Below are positions 16,205 through 24,783 of a stretch of 25,483 nt of DNA, piece by piece. Under the pieces are notes generated by a model that saw nothing but the letters and a program-made list of their open reading frames with translations, searched no databases and was not told the origin of the DNA. The stretch is from contig DEBC01000027.1 in assembly GCA_002348365.1 (NCBI GenBank), positions 484 to 25,966 of the forward strand. Reading direction: 5' to 3'. This DNA is from Alphaproteobacteria bacterium UBA2966. Its GTDB lineage: Bacteria; Pseudomonadota; Alphaproteobacteria; UBA2966. Position numbers and translations under genes: made by a program. Positions within the stretch are counted from its first letter, which is position 1. Each line of letters begins with the position of its first letter.

Positions 16205-16657
16205 TCATTTTGCTGCCTCACCTTGCGCTTTGAGAGATTGAGTGACCAGCCAGGGCCCGTGTTCTTCGATGTAATTCAGTGCGGCCTGGTACACGGCGAG
16301 CCCCAGGCCATTGACGAACTCCTGACCCGGCGATCTCTCGCCCTGACGGGCCTCGATTTTGTCGATAAATGATCGGTAGAGTTCAATACGATCGTTGAGT
16401 AGATTGTCCAGATGTGCCGGGGGAAGCAAATCGGCGAAAAGGACGGTGACCAAAAAGTCCGATCGGTAGCGGTCTGGTCGAGGATCTTCGAGAAGGGTTT
16501 CCACCAGAGCCAGACGGCCCGCCTGCGTGATGCGCGGCAGGCTGATTTCAGGGTCTTCGGCCATAGCGGGGATTGGTTGCGAAACAATGAGCGACGTTGC
16601 CCAAATCAGCATTGCGATCAGGGAGAACCACCGATGTCGTGAGGACTTTACGGGCAT
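16205..16657 (-). CDS. Small secreted protein of unknown function, upstream of the efflux genes
   Basis: I do not recognise this 150-residue protein. It has a clear signal peptide: a basic n-region (KSSRHR), a hydrophobic core at about 11-26, and a probable cleavage site AMA-ED near residue 33. The mature part is predicted alpha-helical and charged, with no cysteines and no catalytic motif; LFADLLPPAHLDNLLNDRI is its most distinctive stretch. It ends about 50 bases before the membrane fusion protein start (or overlaps it if the GTG 16221 is used), so it probably belongs to the same transcript. A periplasmic accessory role in efflux is conceivable but is only inferred from position. The ATG start at 16657 is 45 bases after the gamma-glutamyltransferase stop. 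Confidence 0.75.
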   Translation of the reverse strand: MPVKSSRHRWFSLIAMLIWATSLIVSQPIPAMAEDPEISLPRITQAGRLALVETLLEDPRPDRYRSDFLVTVLFADLLPPAHLDNLLNDRIELYRSFIDKIEARQGERSPGQEFVNGLGLAVYQAALNYIEEHGPWLVTQSLKAQGEAAK

Positions 16658-16702
16658 GTCAGCTGCGTGTTCGGCTCTGGGATCTCGTCCAGTCTACCGG
16701 CG

Positions 16703-18472
16703 TCAGTCACCGATCGCGATGCCTTCGCGACGGGGATCGGCGCCACCCTTGAGACGTTGTCCCGTGACCTCGACCGCGTGAAGGCCACTGACCAAACCTC
16801 GCAGTTTGATGTTGTGACCCATCTTCTCCAGTTCGTTCTTGAGGTAGATCAGTGACGTTTCAGCCTCGAGGTCCGTCGTTCCATTTCTGTTGACGTGGTG
16901 TGGCAATGACACGGCTTCTTGCGGATTTAGTTGCCAGTCTACCAACCCGATGATCGTTTTGGTCACGTAGGCAATGATTCGGCTGCCGCCCGGTGAGCCC
17001 AAGACAAATCGTAGATTGCCGTCAGGACCGAATACCAGGGCGGGCGACATCGAACTCCGGGGGCGCTTTCCCGGCTCGACCTTGTTGGCCACGTCGCGCC
17101 CGTCGACGGTGGGGCGGAATGAAAAATCGGTGAGCTGGTTGTTCAGCATGAACCCGCGCACCATGAGTCGGGAGCCGAATGCATTCTCGACACTCGATGT
17201 CATGGAGACGGCATTGCCGTCCGCATCGACGATGCTGAAGTGAGTGGTTGAGGGCAGGTCGAGCGAACGGCCTGGAGATCTGAGACGTCCTTCTCGGACA
17301 TTTATTCTTCCCGGGTTGGCTTTGCCCATGCTACGGCGCAGGTCGATCAGCAAAGCGCGCGCCCTCAAGTAATTGCGATCGAGCAGTGCCTTGACGGGAA
17401 CGTGGACGAAATCAGGATCTGCCAGGTACAGCGCCCGATCTGCGTAGGCCAGCCTGCTTGCCTCAGAAATCAGGTGCACCGCTGCCGCGCTGTCTGGCGC
17501 AAGGGTGCCAACATCGTGATTGTCCAGAATTCCGAGGATTTGCAACATGGTCACACCACCGGATGTTGGTGGGGGCATACCACAGACTCTGAACGCTCTG
17601 TATGCGCCGCAGATCGCTTCACGACGAACGGCACGATAATCGGCGAGATCTTCTTCCGAAAGAAATCCAGGATTGGCGGCGGATCGGACGGTCCGCACGA
17701 TGTCTCGGGCCAACGGTCCACGGTAGAAGGCATCGGCACCACCCGCCGCAATAGCCCTCAGTACGCTCGCGTATTCGGGGTTGCGCCGAACTTCGCCGAT
17801 CCGGCGGGCGCTTCCATCAGCATGATAGAAGTACCTCCTGGCATTCTCCTGTGTTGCCAGATGCTGGTCCCGGGTAATCAGCATGTGCAATCTGGGCGAA
17901 ATTTCGAATCCCGTGTCAGCGAGTTCGATTGCGGGATGGAACAGCGTCGCCCAGGGCAGGTGTCCGTGTTGCTGATGCGCGAGTTCGAGCATCCGCATGA
18001 CCCCGGGTGCTCCCACCGAACGGCCACCAACCACCGCCTCGAAGAATTTCATCGGTGAGCCGTCTTCACGAAGAAACAGCTCTTCCGTCACCACTCGAGG
18101 CGTTGTTTCCCGGCCGTCATATGCCGCGATGTCGCCGGAAGCAGCATCGTAGTGGAGCATGAATGCACCGCCTCCGATGCCCGAGGATTGGGGTTCAACA
18201 AGGGAAAGGACGAGTTGCGCGGTCACGGCGGCATCGACGGCGTTACCACCTTGCCGCATGATTTGCGCAGCGGCCCGTGCAGCGTGGGGATTGGCCACGG
18301 ATGCCATAAACGTTTCGGCGTGCGCGCTAGATCGCGCCTGTGGCGTCCAGCACAACAACGCCACGTGAAAGGCCGCCATGAACAGGAAGCTATGTCCCTT
18401 GAATTCGAATGGCCAATATAACACGCCCGGGCGGGCGCTCAGTTTCAGAAATTTGCGTGCAGATTTGGCCAA
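16703..18472 (-). CDS. ggt: Gamma-glutamyltransferase, periplasmic
   Basis: Cleaves the gamma-glutamyl bond of glutathione and transfers or hydrolyses the glutamyl group; the proenzyme self-cleaves into two chains. The nucleophile is the first threonine of TTHFSIVDADGNAV (about residue 409 from the start used here), which becomes the N-terminus of the small chain. Also visible are GGNAVDAAVTAQLVL and SGIGGGAFMLHYD near the N-terminus, DGRETTP, and the oxyanion GSPGGSRII motif. Length of 589 fits the family. The start is uncertain: TTG 18472 gives a long n-region; GTG 18424 or ATG 18379 would still leave a signal-like segment ending ARSSAHA. None has a good ribosome binding site. No glutathione transport gene is adjacent. 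Confidence 0.93.
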   Translation of the reverse strand: MAKSARKFLKLSARPGVLYWPFEFKGHSFLFMAAFHVALLCWTPQARSSAHAETFMASVANPHAARAAAQIMRQGGNAVDAAVTAQLVLSLVEPQSSGIGGGAFMLHYDAASGDIAAYDGRETTPRVVTEELFLREDGSPMKFFEAVVGGRSVGAPGVMRMLELAHQQHGHLPWATLFHPAIELADTGFEISPRLHMLITRDQHLATQENARRYFYHADGSARRIGEVRRNPEYASVLRAIAAGGADAFYRGPLARDIVRTVRSAANPGFLSEEDLADYRAVRREAICGAYRAFRVCGMPPPTSGGVTMLQILGILDNHDVGTLAPDSAAAVHLISEASRLAYADRALYLADPDFVHVPVKALLDRNYLRARALLIDLRRSMGKANPGRINVREGRLRSPGRSLDLPSTTHFSIVDADGNAVSMTSSVENAFGSRLMVRGFMLNNQLTDFSFRPTVDGRDVANKVEPGKRPRSSMSPALVFGPDGNLRFVLGSPGGSRIIAYVTKTIIGLVDWQLNPQEAVSLPHHVNRNGTTDLEAETSLIYLKNELEKMGHNIKLRGLVSGLHAVEVTGQRLKGGADPRREGIAIGD

Positions 18473-18483
18473 GCGCGCTGGGA

Positions 18484-18627
18484 TCAGTCTGTTGCCTGCT
18501 TAAACACCGTGAGCGGAAGCGATGTCCTGTTGAGTTCTTGGATTATTTTGGTCCACTGATTCATGCTTTCGCAGCCGCCTGTTGACATCAGGAAGGGTAG
18601 AACCAAAATCTATTTCCACGGTTTCAT
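18484..18627 (-). pseudogene. Small lipoprotein-like ORF with an in-frame amber codon
   Basis: A 47-codon frame on the minus strand starts ATG AAA CCG TGG AAA, is interrupted by TAG at codon 6 (18610-18612), and continues in the same frame as ILVLPFLMSTGGCES, then a 25-residue tail, to TGA at 18484-18486. Read through the TAG, it has a short basic start, a hydrophobic stretch and a cysteine at codon 19, resembling a lipoprotein signal, although TGGC is a loose lipobox. Downstream TTG (codon 8) or ATG (codons 14 and 22) starts could bypass the stop but lose the basic n-region. It lies between the MMPL exporter and gamma-glutamyltransferase genes, 11 bases before the latter's TTG. A 10-base palindrome, AGCACGTGCT, lies at 18639-18648 upstream. 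Coding status is uncertain. Confidence 0.4.
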
Positions 18628-18703
18628 ACCCACATATTAGCACGTGCTGGAGAGTTGCGGATGACTGAGCGCGCTCGGAGCTGAAGTTGTTATTGAGGTT
18701 GGC

Positions 18704-21199
18704 TCAGCCGAAGGGTTTCCAGAGCAGAATCATCTGCGGCAACACTGTCAGGGCGGCCAGTAGCGCAATGAACATGGCCGTAGCGGTAAGGACTCCGAAG
18801 TAAATGGTCGGGATGAAATTGGAGAGGACCAGAATAGAAAACCCGAAGATTATGGTCATGGTCGTATAGAACACCGCCCTGCCGATGTTTGAATGACATA
18901 TATGCAGGGTTTCCACGTAACTGCCATTGAGAGCGTACTCCTCTCTGAATCGGTAGATGTAGTGAATGCCATTATCTACGGCGATCCCGATGGTGATGGC
19001 CGCGATGGTGATCGTCATCATATCCATGGGGATGCCGGCCCAGCCCATGACGCCGAGGACAACCGCGGCGCCCAGTAGATTCGGCAGGATGCCGATGATT
19101 GACAGCGTGACGGAGCGGAAAAGCACCAGGAACATGATCGCGATTCCCAGCATCACGACGCCAATGGTCTTGATTTGGGATGAGAACAGGCTCTGCAGCA
19201 TGTTGTTGTAGAGCACGAGAAGCCCGCTCACGATGACGTTGTGCTCTTCGAAGTGAAGCTTGTTCACCAGATCGTGCTGCACCGTCTCCAGCAACTCCTT
19301 GCGGCGTAGGTCAGGTTCTGAATCCACGATGCGCGCAAGCAGCCTCGCTTCGTTGTGCTTGACCGAAACGTAAGGGTCGACGAGGCTCTTTTTCACGTCC
19401 GGCGGGACTTTCTTGTAAAGGATCGCGAGTTCGATTCCTTCGAGTTCCTTCTCAAGATACGCCTCGGCGAGGCGGACAGTCGATGCGAGGCTGAGCACCT
19501 TGCCGATCTGGGGAAGCCCGTCGAGGTAGTCATGAACTTCCTTAATGCGCTGGATCTTGTCCACGGTGAACCAGTACTGCGGCGAGTTGGTTCGCAAGGC
19601 AGCGTACTCCCGTTCCATTTCGATCTCTTCCTCGGTCATTCCCTCGAGGTCTTCCTCGGTCAGAACGTCGTCGGGGTTCGGTTCGAATTTGACAAGGATC
19701 TCGAGGGGAGTCGTACCTCCGAGTTCCTCGTCGATGAGCTCGAGGCCCTGATAAATCTCGGTGTCGTCACTGAAGTAGTTGATGAAACTGTTTTCCACGC
19801 GGAGCTGGGTAATTCCCACGACGCTGGCAACGGTCAGAAAGACAGCCAACACCAGTATCTTGTTGCCTGCGGTTTCAGTCAGACGGGCCAGGTGGGAGGG
19901 CAGGTGGAATCGATCGCCGCTCGTTTCCGGCTGGGTCCTGCCACTTGTTCGACCCATCGTCATGAGCATCGCCGGGAACAAAATGAACGAGGTTGCAAAG
20001 GTGACCGCGAGACCCGCGCTCATCATCCATCCAAAGTCAATCACCGGCTTGATCTCGCTCACAACGAGCGAGCTGAAACCCATGATCGTCGTCAGCGCCG
20101 TGTACAGGCAGGGTTTCACCATTTTTCTTGCGGTGGTACCGACAAGCGCCAGTTGATCGTCGTCAGGGTGATCACGATGGAGCTGTCGATATCGAACGAT
20201 CAGATGGATGTTCATCGAGATCGTGATGATCAGCATCAGCGCAAGGAAGTTCGATGAAATAACGGTGACCTTCCAACCGATCAATCCCAGGACCCCGATC
20301 ATGATCAAGCCTGCGTAGAAACAGCTGAGCAGGGGGAGCACGATCCAACGCAGCTCACGGAAGATGGCGGTCAGCACGATAATGAGAAAGGCCAGCACAC
20401 CGGCACCGAAAACAACCAGGTCGTTGCGTACGAATGTGACCATGTCGTCTGTAATCATCGGCACACCGCCCAGATGCAGGACGCCGTGCTGGCGATACGG
20501 CTCGATGATGCTGCGGATATGGCCGATGTCCTGGTGACGCTGCTCGGTCAGCGCATCGTAGGCCGCATCGTACTCGGTGCTGATCCTCTCCAGAGCGAGC
20601 GCTTCTTCTGGTGTAAGTCCTTCAGTCCTCCGCTTGTCACGTAGCTCGTTTCTTGAATTCAGCAGCGTCGTGAATGTCTCGTCATCAGACAATTCCAGAA
20701 GTAGCGCCGTGGTTCGACCGTCCGCACTGATGATGAGGTCGCGGTAAATGGGACTGGTGAGCAGTTCCTCCTTGGCCAGGTCGCGGTCGATGCCGGGTTT
20801 TCCCAGACTCGGGAGGTCGTTGATCATCTCCTGAATGGGAACGTCCGAACTGATCAGAAGCGGTGCGTCCAGGATTGTGAAAACCGTCTCTACGCTGGTG
20901 ACTGTTTGCAGCTCTTTACTGAGTTTCGCCAACGGCCCCAAGGCTGCGTCCGAAAACAGATCTGCTTGCGGCGTGTAGGTCACGATGAGCAGGGCGTTGC
21001 TCGGATACCTCTGATGGATCTGCCGAAACAGGCTGAGATCGAGATCGTCTTCCAACAGGAGAGAATCGGCCGACGCATCCAGTTTGAAATTTGTCGCGTG
21101 ATATCCAAAGAAAACCAGAATCGCGAAGAGCATGGCCAACACAGACTTGGGCCTGCCGAGCACAAGCGACTCGTAAGTGCGTGCGATCCCTGACGTCAT
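18704..21199 (-). CDS. MMPL/RND-superfamily predicted exporter
   Basis: An 831-residue inner membrane protein with the duplicated RND layout: one membrane helix near the N-terminus (about 18-36), a large extracytoplasmic loop, a cluster of about five helices with FRELRWIVLPLLSCFYAG, a second hydrophilic loop rich in acidic residues (LTEEDLEGMTEEEIEMEREY), and a second helix cluster with FRSVTLSIIGILPN and GIPMDMMTITIAAITIGIAVDN. Relatives include sterol-sensing-domain like and hopanoid or lipid exporters; the cargo here is unknown. The start is secure: AAGGAGGA lies 6 bases before the ATG at 21199. Its C-terminal part is strongly similar to the truncated copy just upstream (21293-21760), so the locus once carried two tandem exporters. 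Confidence 0.9.
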   Translation of the reverse strand: MTSGIARTYESLVLGRPKSVLAMLFAILVFFGYHATNFKLDASADSLLLEDDLDLSLFRQIHQRYPSNALLIVTYTPQADLFSDAALGPLAKLSKELQTVTSVETVFTILDAPLLISSDVPIQEMINDLPSLGKPGIDRDLAKEELLTSPIYRDLIISADGRTTALLLELSDDETFTTLLNSRNELRDKRRTEGLTPEEALALERISTEYDAAYDALTEQRHQDIGHIRSIIEPYRQHGVLHLGGVPMITDDMVTFVRNDLVVFGAGVLAFLIIVLTAIFRELRWIVLPLLSCFYAGLIMIGVLGLIGWKVTVISSNFLALMLIITISMNIHLIVRYRQLHRDHPDDDQLALVGTTARKMVKPCLYTALTTIMGFSSLVVSEIKPVIDFGWMMSAGLAVTFATSFILFPAMLMTMGRTSGRTQPETSGDRFHLPSHLARLTETAGNKILVLAVFLTVASVVGITQLRVENSFINYFSDDTEIYQGLELIDEELGGTTPLEILVKFEPNPDDVLTEEDLEGMTEEEIEMEREYAALRTNSPQYWFTVDKIQRIKEVHDYLDGLPQIGKVLSLASTVRLAEAYLEKELEGIELAILYKKVPPDVKKSLVDPYVSVKHNEARLLARIVDSEPDLRRKELLETVQHDLVNKLHFEEHNVIVSGLLVLYNNMLQSLFSSQIKTIGVVMLGIAIMFLVLFRSVTLSIIGILPNLLGAAVVLGVMGWAGIPMDMMTITIAAITIGIAVDNGIHYIYRFREEYALNGSYVETLHICHSNIGRAVFYTTMTIIFGFSILVLSNFIPTIYFGVLTATAMFIALLAALTVLPQMILLWKPFG

Positions 21200-21292
21200 G
21201 AAGTGTCCTCCTTGGCGACGCCAACAATAACGTCAGGTTTCATCATGAAAAGGGGGGAATGAATTCGAATATTACAAGTTAACGGTGCCGGT

Positions 21293-22075
21293 TCAGGTAT
21301 GTCTAAACCCGCAAACCCAGGCAGGAAGCGGGTTGCCGAGTGGTTTGAACAACAAAATCAGCCTCGGGAGCAACACCAGATTTGCAAATAGTGCCACCAT
21401 CATGGAGAAGGCCGTCAACAACCCGAAGTAAATTGTCGGCACGAAGTTGGATGTGGCCAGTATCGAAAAGCCAAGCATGACCGCATTTCCGGTGTAGTAA
21501 ACTGCCCGACCTATAGTCGTATGTGCCTGCTCGATCGCCTGTTCATCACTTCCGTGACGCTTGAACTCCCGCATCATTCGATGAACGTAGTGAATGGTGT
21601 TGTCGTCCGCAGTTCCAAAACAGATCGCGGCGATGGTGATGGTCATGATGTCCAGCGGAATGCCCAGCCACCCCATTGCTCCGAGGACCAGTGCGGTGAT
21701 CGTGATGTTTGGAATGATGGCAACGGCGGCAACCATTAACTTGCGGAACAGCAGCAGAAAAATTAGCAAGAGTTCTCGCCGGGGGGCTGCAACTTGGCCG
21801 GCACGGAGCTGCGCCTAACCGATGAGGGCCAGGATGACGACTGCGGCTTCGTAATAGAGGACTTCCCACCTGAAGTTGAAGAAGGGTAGCCATATGGCCA
21901 CGACGCCCAGTGCGATCCAGCGGGCACGTACCGCCAAAAGAAGGCCCTGTCGCTTGTTTTCAATTAGTGCTTCCCGGATGAACGGATCGGCCTGGGCAAG
22001 ATCTTCATCGCTCAAACCGCCGCGGCGAAGCAGGGGATTTTTCCTGAAATTTCTCAGCATCGAATTGCTGGACAT
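21293..22075 (-). pseudogene. Chimeric remnant: adenylate cyclase-like N-terminus fused in frame to an MMPL exporter C-terminus
   Basis: One reading frame runs from ATG 22075 to TGA at 21293-21295, broken only by TAG at 21815-21817. The first 86 codons encode a basic N-terminus and hydrophobic segments (RARWIALGVVAIWLPFFNF, VLYYEAAVVILALIG) of the kind found in membrane-anchored class III adenylate/guanylate cyclases. After the TAG the frame continues AQLRAGQVAAPRRELLLIF, which I recall as the natural cyclase continuation, and then turns into LLLFRKLMVAAVAIIPN with GIPLDIMTITIAAICFG and NFVPTIYFGLLTA, clearly paralogous to the last 135 residues of the neighbouring 831-residue exporter. The junction lies near 21750-21770. 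No cyclase catalytic domain or exporter N-terminus is present, so a deletion probably joined two former neighbours. The cyclase assignment rests on memory of the family. Confidence 0.65.
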
Positions 22076-22115
22076 TGGCGCACCTTCGCTGGTGTGGATT
22101 GACAGGCTCGATTGA

Positions 22116-22138
22116 TTTTAGGGGTGGTCCTCCTAAAA
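22116..22138. repeat. Inverted repeat in the gap upstream of the chimeric remnant
   Basis: TTTTAGG and CCTAAAA are perfect 7-base arms around a 9-base centre that can add two more pairs. On the minus strand the stem contains AGGAGGA, a strong ribosome-binding sequence, but no start codon follows at usable distance; the nearest ATG is about 48 bases on. The rest of the 22076-22283 gap holds no convincing ORF. Confidence 0.35.
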
Positions 22139-22224
22139 GGCGCCGCAAATCGTGCTCAAACCTATTTCGATTGTGTGGAGCGGATAGGGAGCGGAAGCCA
22201 TACGCAATTCATCAAAACCAGAAC

Positions 22225-22240
22225 CGAGCCCCGTTGCTCG
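22225..22240 (-). terminator. Weak hairpin after the flavoprotein gene
   Basis: On the minus strand CGAGC-AACGGG-GCTCG forms a 5-base-pair stem about 45 bases beyond the stop and is followed by GTTCTGGTTTT. The stem is short, so termination here is only a possibility. Confidence 0.3.
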
Positions 22241-22283
22241 CCCAAACGGTTGGGGAGAGCTCTTGGTCTATGATTTTCGGTGT

Positions 22284-24698
22284 CTAGCTCAGCAGTCGAG
22301 AATTTTGAGGATCGTACAACGCGTCGTCCAAAACCTTGGCGGTGCAACGGCGTCCGAGAATTTCGACCTCAAGTTCGGAGCCGGGTATTGCGTGATCCGC
22401 TTCGACATAGGCAAACGCGAGGCTCTGTCCGACGGCGTGACCATAGGCGCCACTGGTGGTGAGGCCCACCCGGCTACCGCTAGAGAACACAGGTTCGTTG
22501 CCCAGGACATCGGTATCCTCGGCGTCGACCGCCAGGTAGGCGAGACGATTGTCGGTGCCATTTTGGCTACGCGAGGCGACCGCCTCACTGCCGATGAATG
22601 CCTTGTCGAGCTTGACGAAACGATCAAGCCCCGCCTCGAGCGGCGTGACCTCGATTCCCATATCGCTTCCCCACGCCTTGTACGCTTTCTCCATGCGCAG
22701 TGAGTTGGCGGCGTAAGAGCCGAAATCGGCAATGTCGAACTCGGAACCCGCCTCAATAAGGGCGTCGTAGAGGGCCTCCATGCTGGCCATTGGAAGATGA
22801 AGCTCCCAACCCAATTCGCCGACATAAGAGACTCTGAGCGCTCGCGCCGGGATTCCCGCCACTTCGATTTCTTGTGCGCTCAACCAGGGGAAGGCGTTGT
22901 TGCCGAGATCGGCATCGGTCAACTTGACCAGCACATCCCGTGACCGCGGGCCCGTCAACGACAGAACGCCGCAGTCGTCTGTGACATCCTTCACGTCGAC
23001 GTCCTCATCATCACCCACGTGCTGCACCAGCCAATCGAGGTCGCGGAGTTGCGCGGTTGCTGCCGAGAGCAAGTAGAAGCGGTTCTCAGCCAACCGTGTG
23101 ACAGTGAACTCACACTCGATGCTGCCACGCTCCGTGAGTGCATGGGCAAGGACGATGCTTCCATCCTTCTGCGGCACACGATTGGCGATGACGCGGTCCA
23201 AAAAAGTGGCGGACCCGGTGCCACTCACCTCGAACTTGGAGAAGGCCGACATGTCCATGACGCCCACTCGTTCGCGAACGGCCTTAGTTTCTTCGGCCAC
23301 CGGCTCGAACCAGTTGCTACGGCGGAAACTATGTTCCTCCTCGACGCCATTGGCGGCAAACCATTTCGGTTGCTCCCAACCGAAAACTTCCGCGAAGACA
23401 GCACCACGGGCTGCAAGCTTGTCATAGATCGGGGTCGTCCTGACTGGCCGGCCTGCCGCCAGTTGATGACCGGGAAGGTTTACTTGAAACATATGGTGAT
23501 ATTCGTCCAGTGACCGATCCACGGCGTACGTGCCCATGGCCCAGTCGCCGAAACGCCTGGAGTCCATCCCGCGCACATCGATTTCAGGTTCGCCCTGGAC
23601 CATCCACTGCGCCAGGTATTTCCCGGCACCGGGGCCCTGGGTGATGCCGACACTGCTTCCGCAACAATTCCAGAAGTTTCGCAAGCCTGCCGCGGGTCCG
23701 ATGAGGATGCCGGCGTCTGGCGCATGGGTCATGGGTCCGCATATGACTTGCTTGATGCCGGCCTCCGCGAACACGGGAATGCGTTCGGCGGTGCGTTCCA
23801 GGCATGTCATCAAGCGGTCAAGGTCCGGCTGCAGGAGCTCTCGGTCGGACGCCCAGTCGATACCGTCGACCCCCCACGCTTCTGCGCCTTCCATCTCATA
23901 GGGCCCAATGATCAGGCCCTGTTGTTCTTGCCGGTAGTAACACGATGAATAGGAGTCGCGGATAGTCGGTGGCTCTTGGTTCAGCGCTGCCACGGCTTCC
24001 AAGTTCTCAGTCACCAGGTAGTGGTGGACGACGCTGACTACGGGAACCTTGAGTCCGACCATGGCCCCAACCTGAGGGGAGAAACAACCCGCGGCGTTGA
24101 CCACATGCTCGGCGACGATGGTGCCATTCTCCGTGACAACGTCCCAGGCTCCGCCCGAACGCTTCTTGATGTCAGTGACGCGGTTGCGAAGGTAGATTTC
24201 TGCCCCTCCTTGGCGTGCGCCCGCGGCCAAGGCGTGGGTGCTGCCGGCGGGATCGGTGTGCCCGTCACCTGGCGTATAGAGCCCCAGGATGATGTCCTTC
24301 GTGTCCAGGAGGGGATGGAGTTCCTTGATCTCCGCCGGGCTGATGATGTGGGATTCCGTGCCTGCGGCGCGAAGCATTCCCTGGGCACGGTGATACCAAT
24401 CCACCTCGTCCTGGTTGTAAGCGAATCGGATCGTCCCGCAATCGTGAAAACCCGTCGCCTGTCCGGTCTCCGCTTCCAGTCGTTGGTAAAGCTCCGAGGC
24501 ATAGCGATGGATCTTGGCCATGCCCAGGCTTCCTATGAAATGGGGAATGAACGCCGCCGCATGCCAGGTCATGCCCGAAGTGAGCTCGCCTTTTTCAACC
24601 AACACCACGTCCGACCAGCCCTCTTTGGTCAGGTGATAGAGGAGCGAGACCCCCATAATTCCTCCGCCGACAACGACGACCCGTGCGTGTGACTTCAT
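22284..24698 (-). CDS. FAD-dependent sarcosine/dimethylglycine dehydrogenase-type oxidoreductase with GcvT-like domain
   Basis: Predicted oxidative demethylase of N-methylated glycine-type compounds, passing the one-carbon unit to tetrahydrofolate in the C-terminal domain. The 804-residue product begins with a dinucleotide-binding VVVVGGGIMGVS (Gly at 11-13 and 16) and VVLVEKGELTSG; His46 in TWHAAAF corresponds to the histidine that binds FAD covalently in dimethylglycine dehydrogenase. An aminomethyltransferase-like half starts at about residue 430, with LTGPRSRDVL and YVGELGWELHLP near the end. ATG 24698 was chosen because GGGAG lies 9 bases upstream and the dinucleotide fold begins at once. 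The family covers several methylamine substrates; no betaine or folate gene is adjacent, so the substrate is open. Confidence 0.92.
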   Translation of the reverse strand: MKSHARVVVVGGGIMGVSLLYHLTKEGWSDVVLVEKGELTSGMTWHAAAFIPHFIGSLGMAKIHRYASELYQRLEAETGQATGFHDCGTIRFAYNQDEVDWYHRAQGMLRAAGTESHIISPAEIKELHPLLDTKDIILGLYTPGDGHTDPAGSTHALAAGARQGGAEIYLRNRVTDIKKRSGGAWDVVTENGTIVAEHVVNAAGCFSPQVGAMVGLKVPVVSVVHHYLVTENLEAVAALNQEPPTIRDSYSSCYYRQEQQGLIIGPYEMEGAEAWGVDGIDWASDRELLQPDLDRLMTCLERTAERIPVFAEAGIKQVICGPMTHAPDAGILIGPAAGLRNFWNCCGSSVGITQGPGAGKYLAQWMVQGEPEIDVRGMDSRRFGDWAMGTYAVDRSLDEYHHMFQVNLPGHQLAAGRPVRTTPIYDKLAARGAVFAEVFGWEQPKWFAANGVEEEHSFRRSNWFEPVAEETKAVRERVGVMDMSAFSKFEVSGTGSATFLDRVIANRVPQKDGSIVLAHALTERGSIECEFTVTRLAENRFYLLSAATAQLRDLDWLVQHVGDDEDVDVKDVTDDCGVLSLTGPRSRDVLVKLTDADLGNNAFPWLSAQEIEVAGIPARALRVSYVGELGWELHLPMASMEALYDALIEAGSEFDIADFGSYAANSLRMEKAYKAWGSDMGIEVTPLEAGLDRFVKLDKAFIGSEAVASRSQNGTDNRLAYLAVDAEDTDVLGNEPVFSSGSRVGLTTSGAYGHAVGQSLAFAYVEADHAIPGSELEVEILGRRCTAKVLDDALYDPQNSRLLS

Positions 24699-24783
24699 CG
24701 TGAGATTCTCCCGTGGTTCCACCACTCATATACTGTATTCAGAACTCTTTGGCGCTGCCGTATTCACCGTCGAGGTCAACGTA

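Noticed and set aside
16205..16221. Membrane fusion protein starting at GTG 16221, overlapping the upstream gene
   Set aside because: The ATG at 16155 has a better placed GGAG and directly precedes the membrane anchor; the longer N-terminus has no family character, though it is not excluded.
18667..18678. GAGCGCGCTC palindrome after the MMPL exporter as a terminator
   Set aside because: No T tract follows on either strand and the loop would be too small for a stable hairpin.
19355..20257. Long plus-strand frame of 300 codons inside the MMPL gene
   Set aside because: It is antisense to a well-supported membrane protein gene, has no family features and no ribosome binding site; it reflects the codon pattern of the opposite strand.
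18610..21817. Two in-frame TAG codons suggesting TAG is read as an amino acid
   Set aside because: icd and the LOG gene end naturally at TAG, and no recoding signal was seen; gene decay explains both cases better.
24729..24737. ATACTGTAT small palindrome upstream of the flavoprotein gene as an operator
   Set aside because: Arms of four bases are too short to distinguish from chance, and no regulator gene is adjacent.
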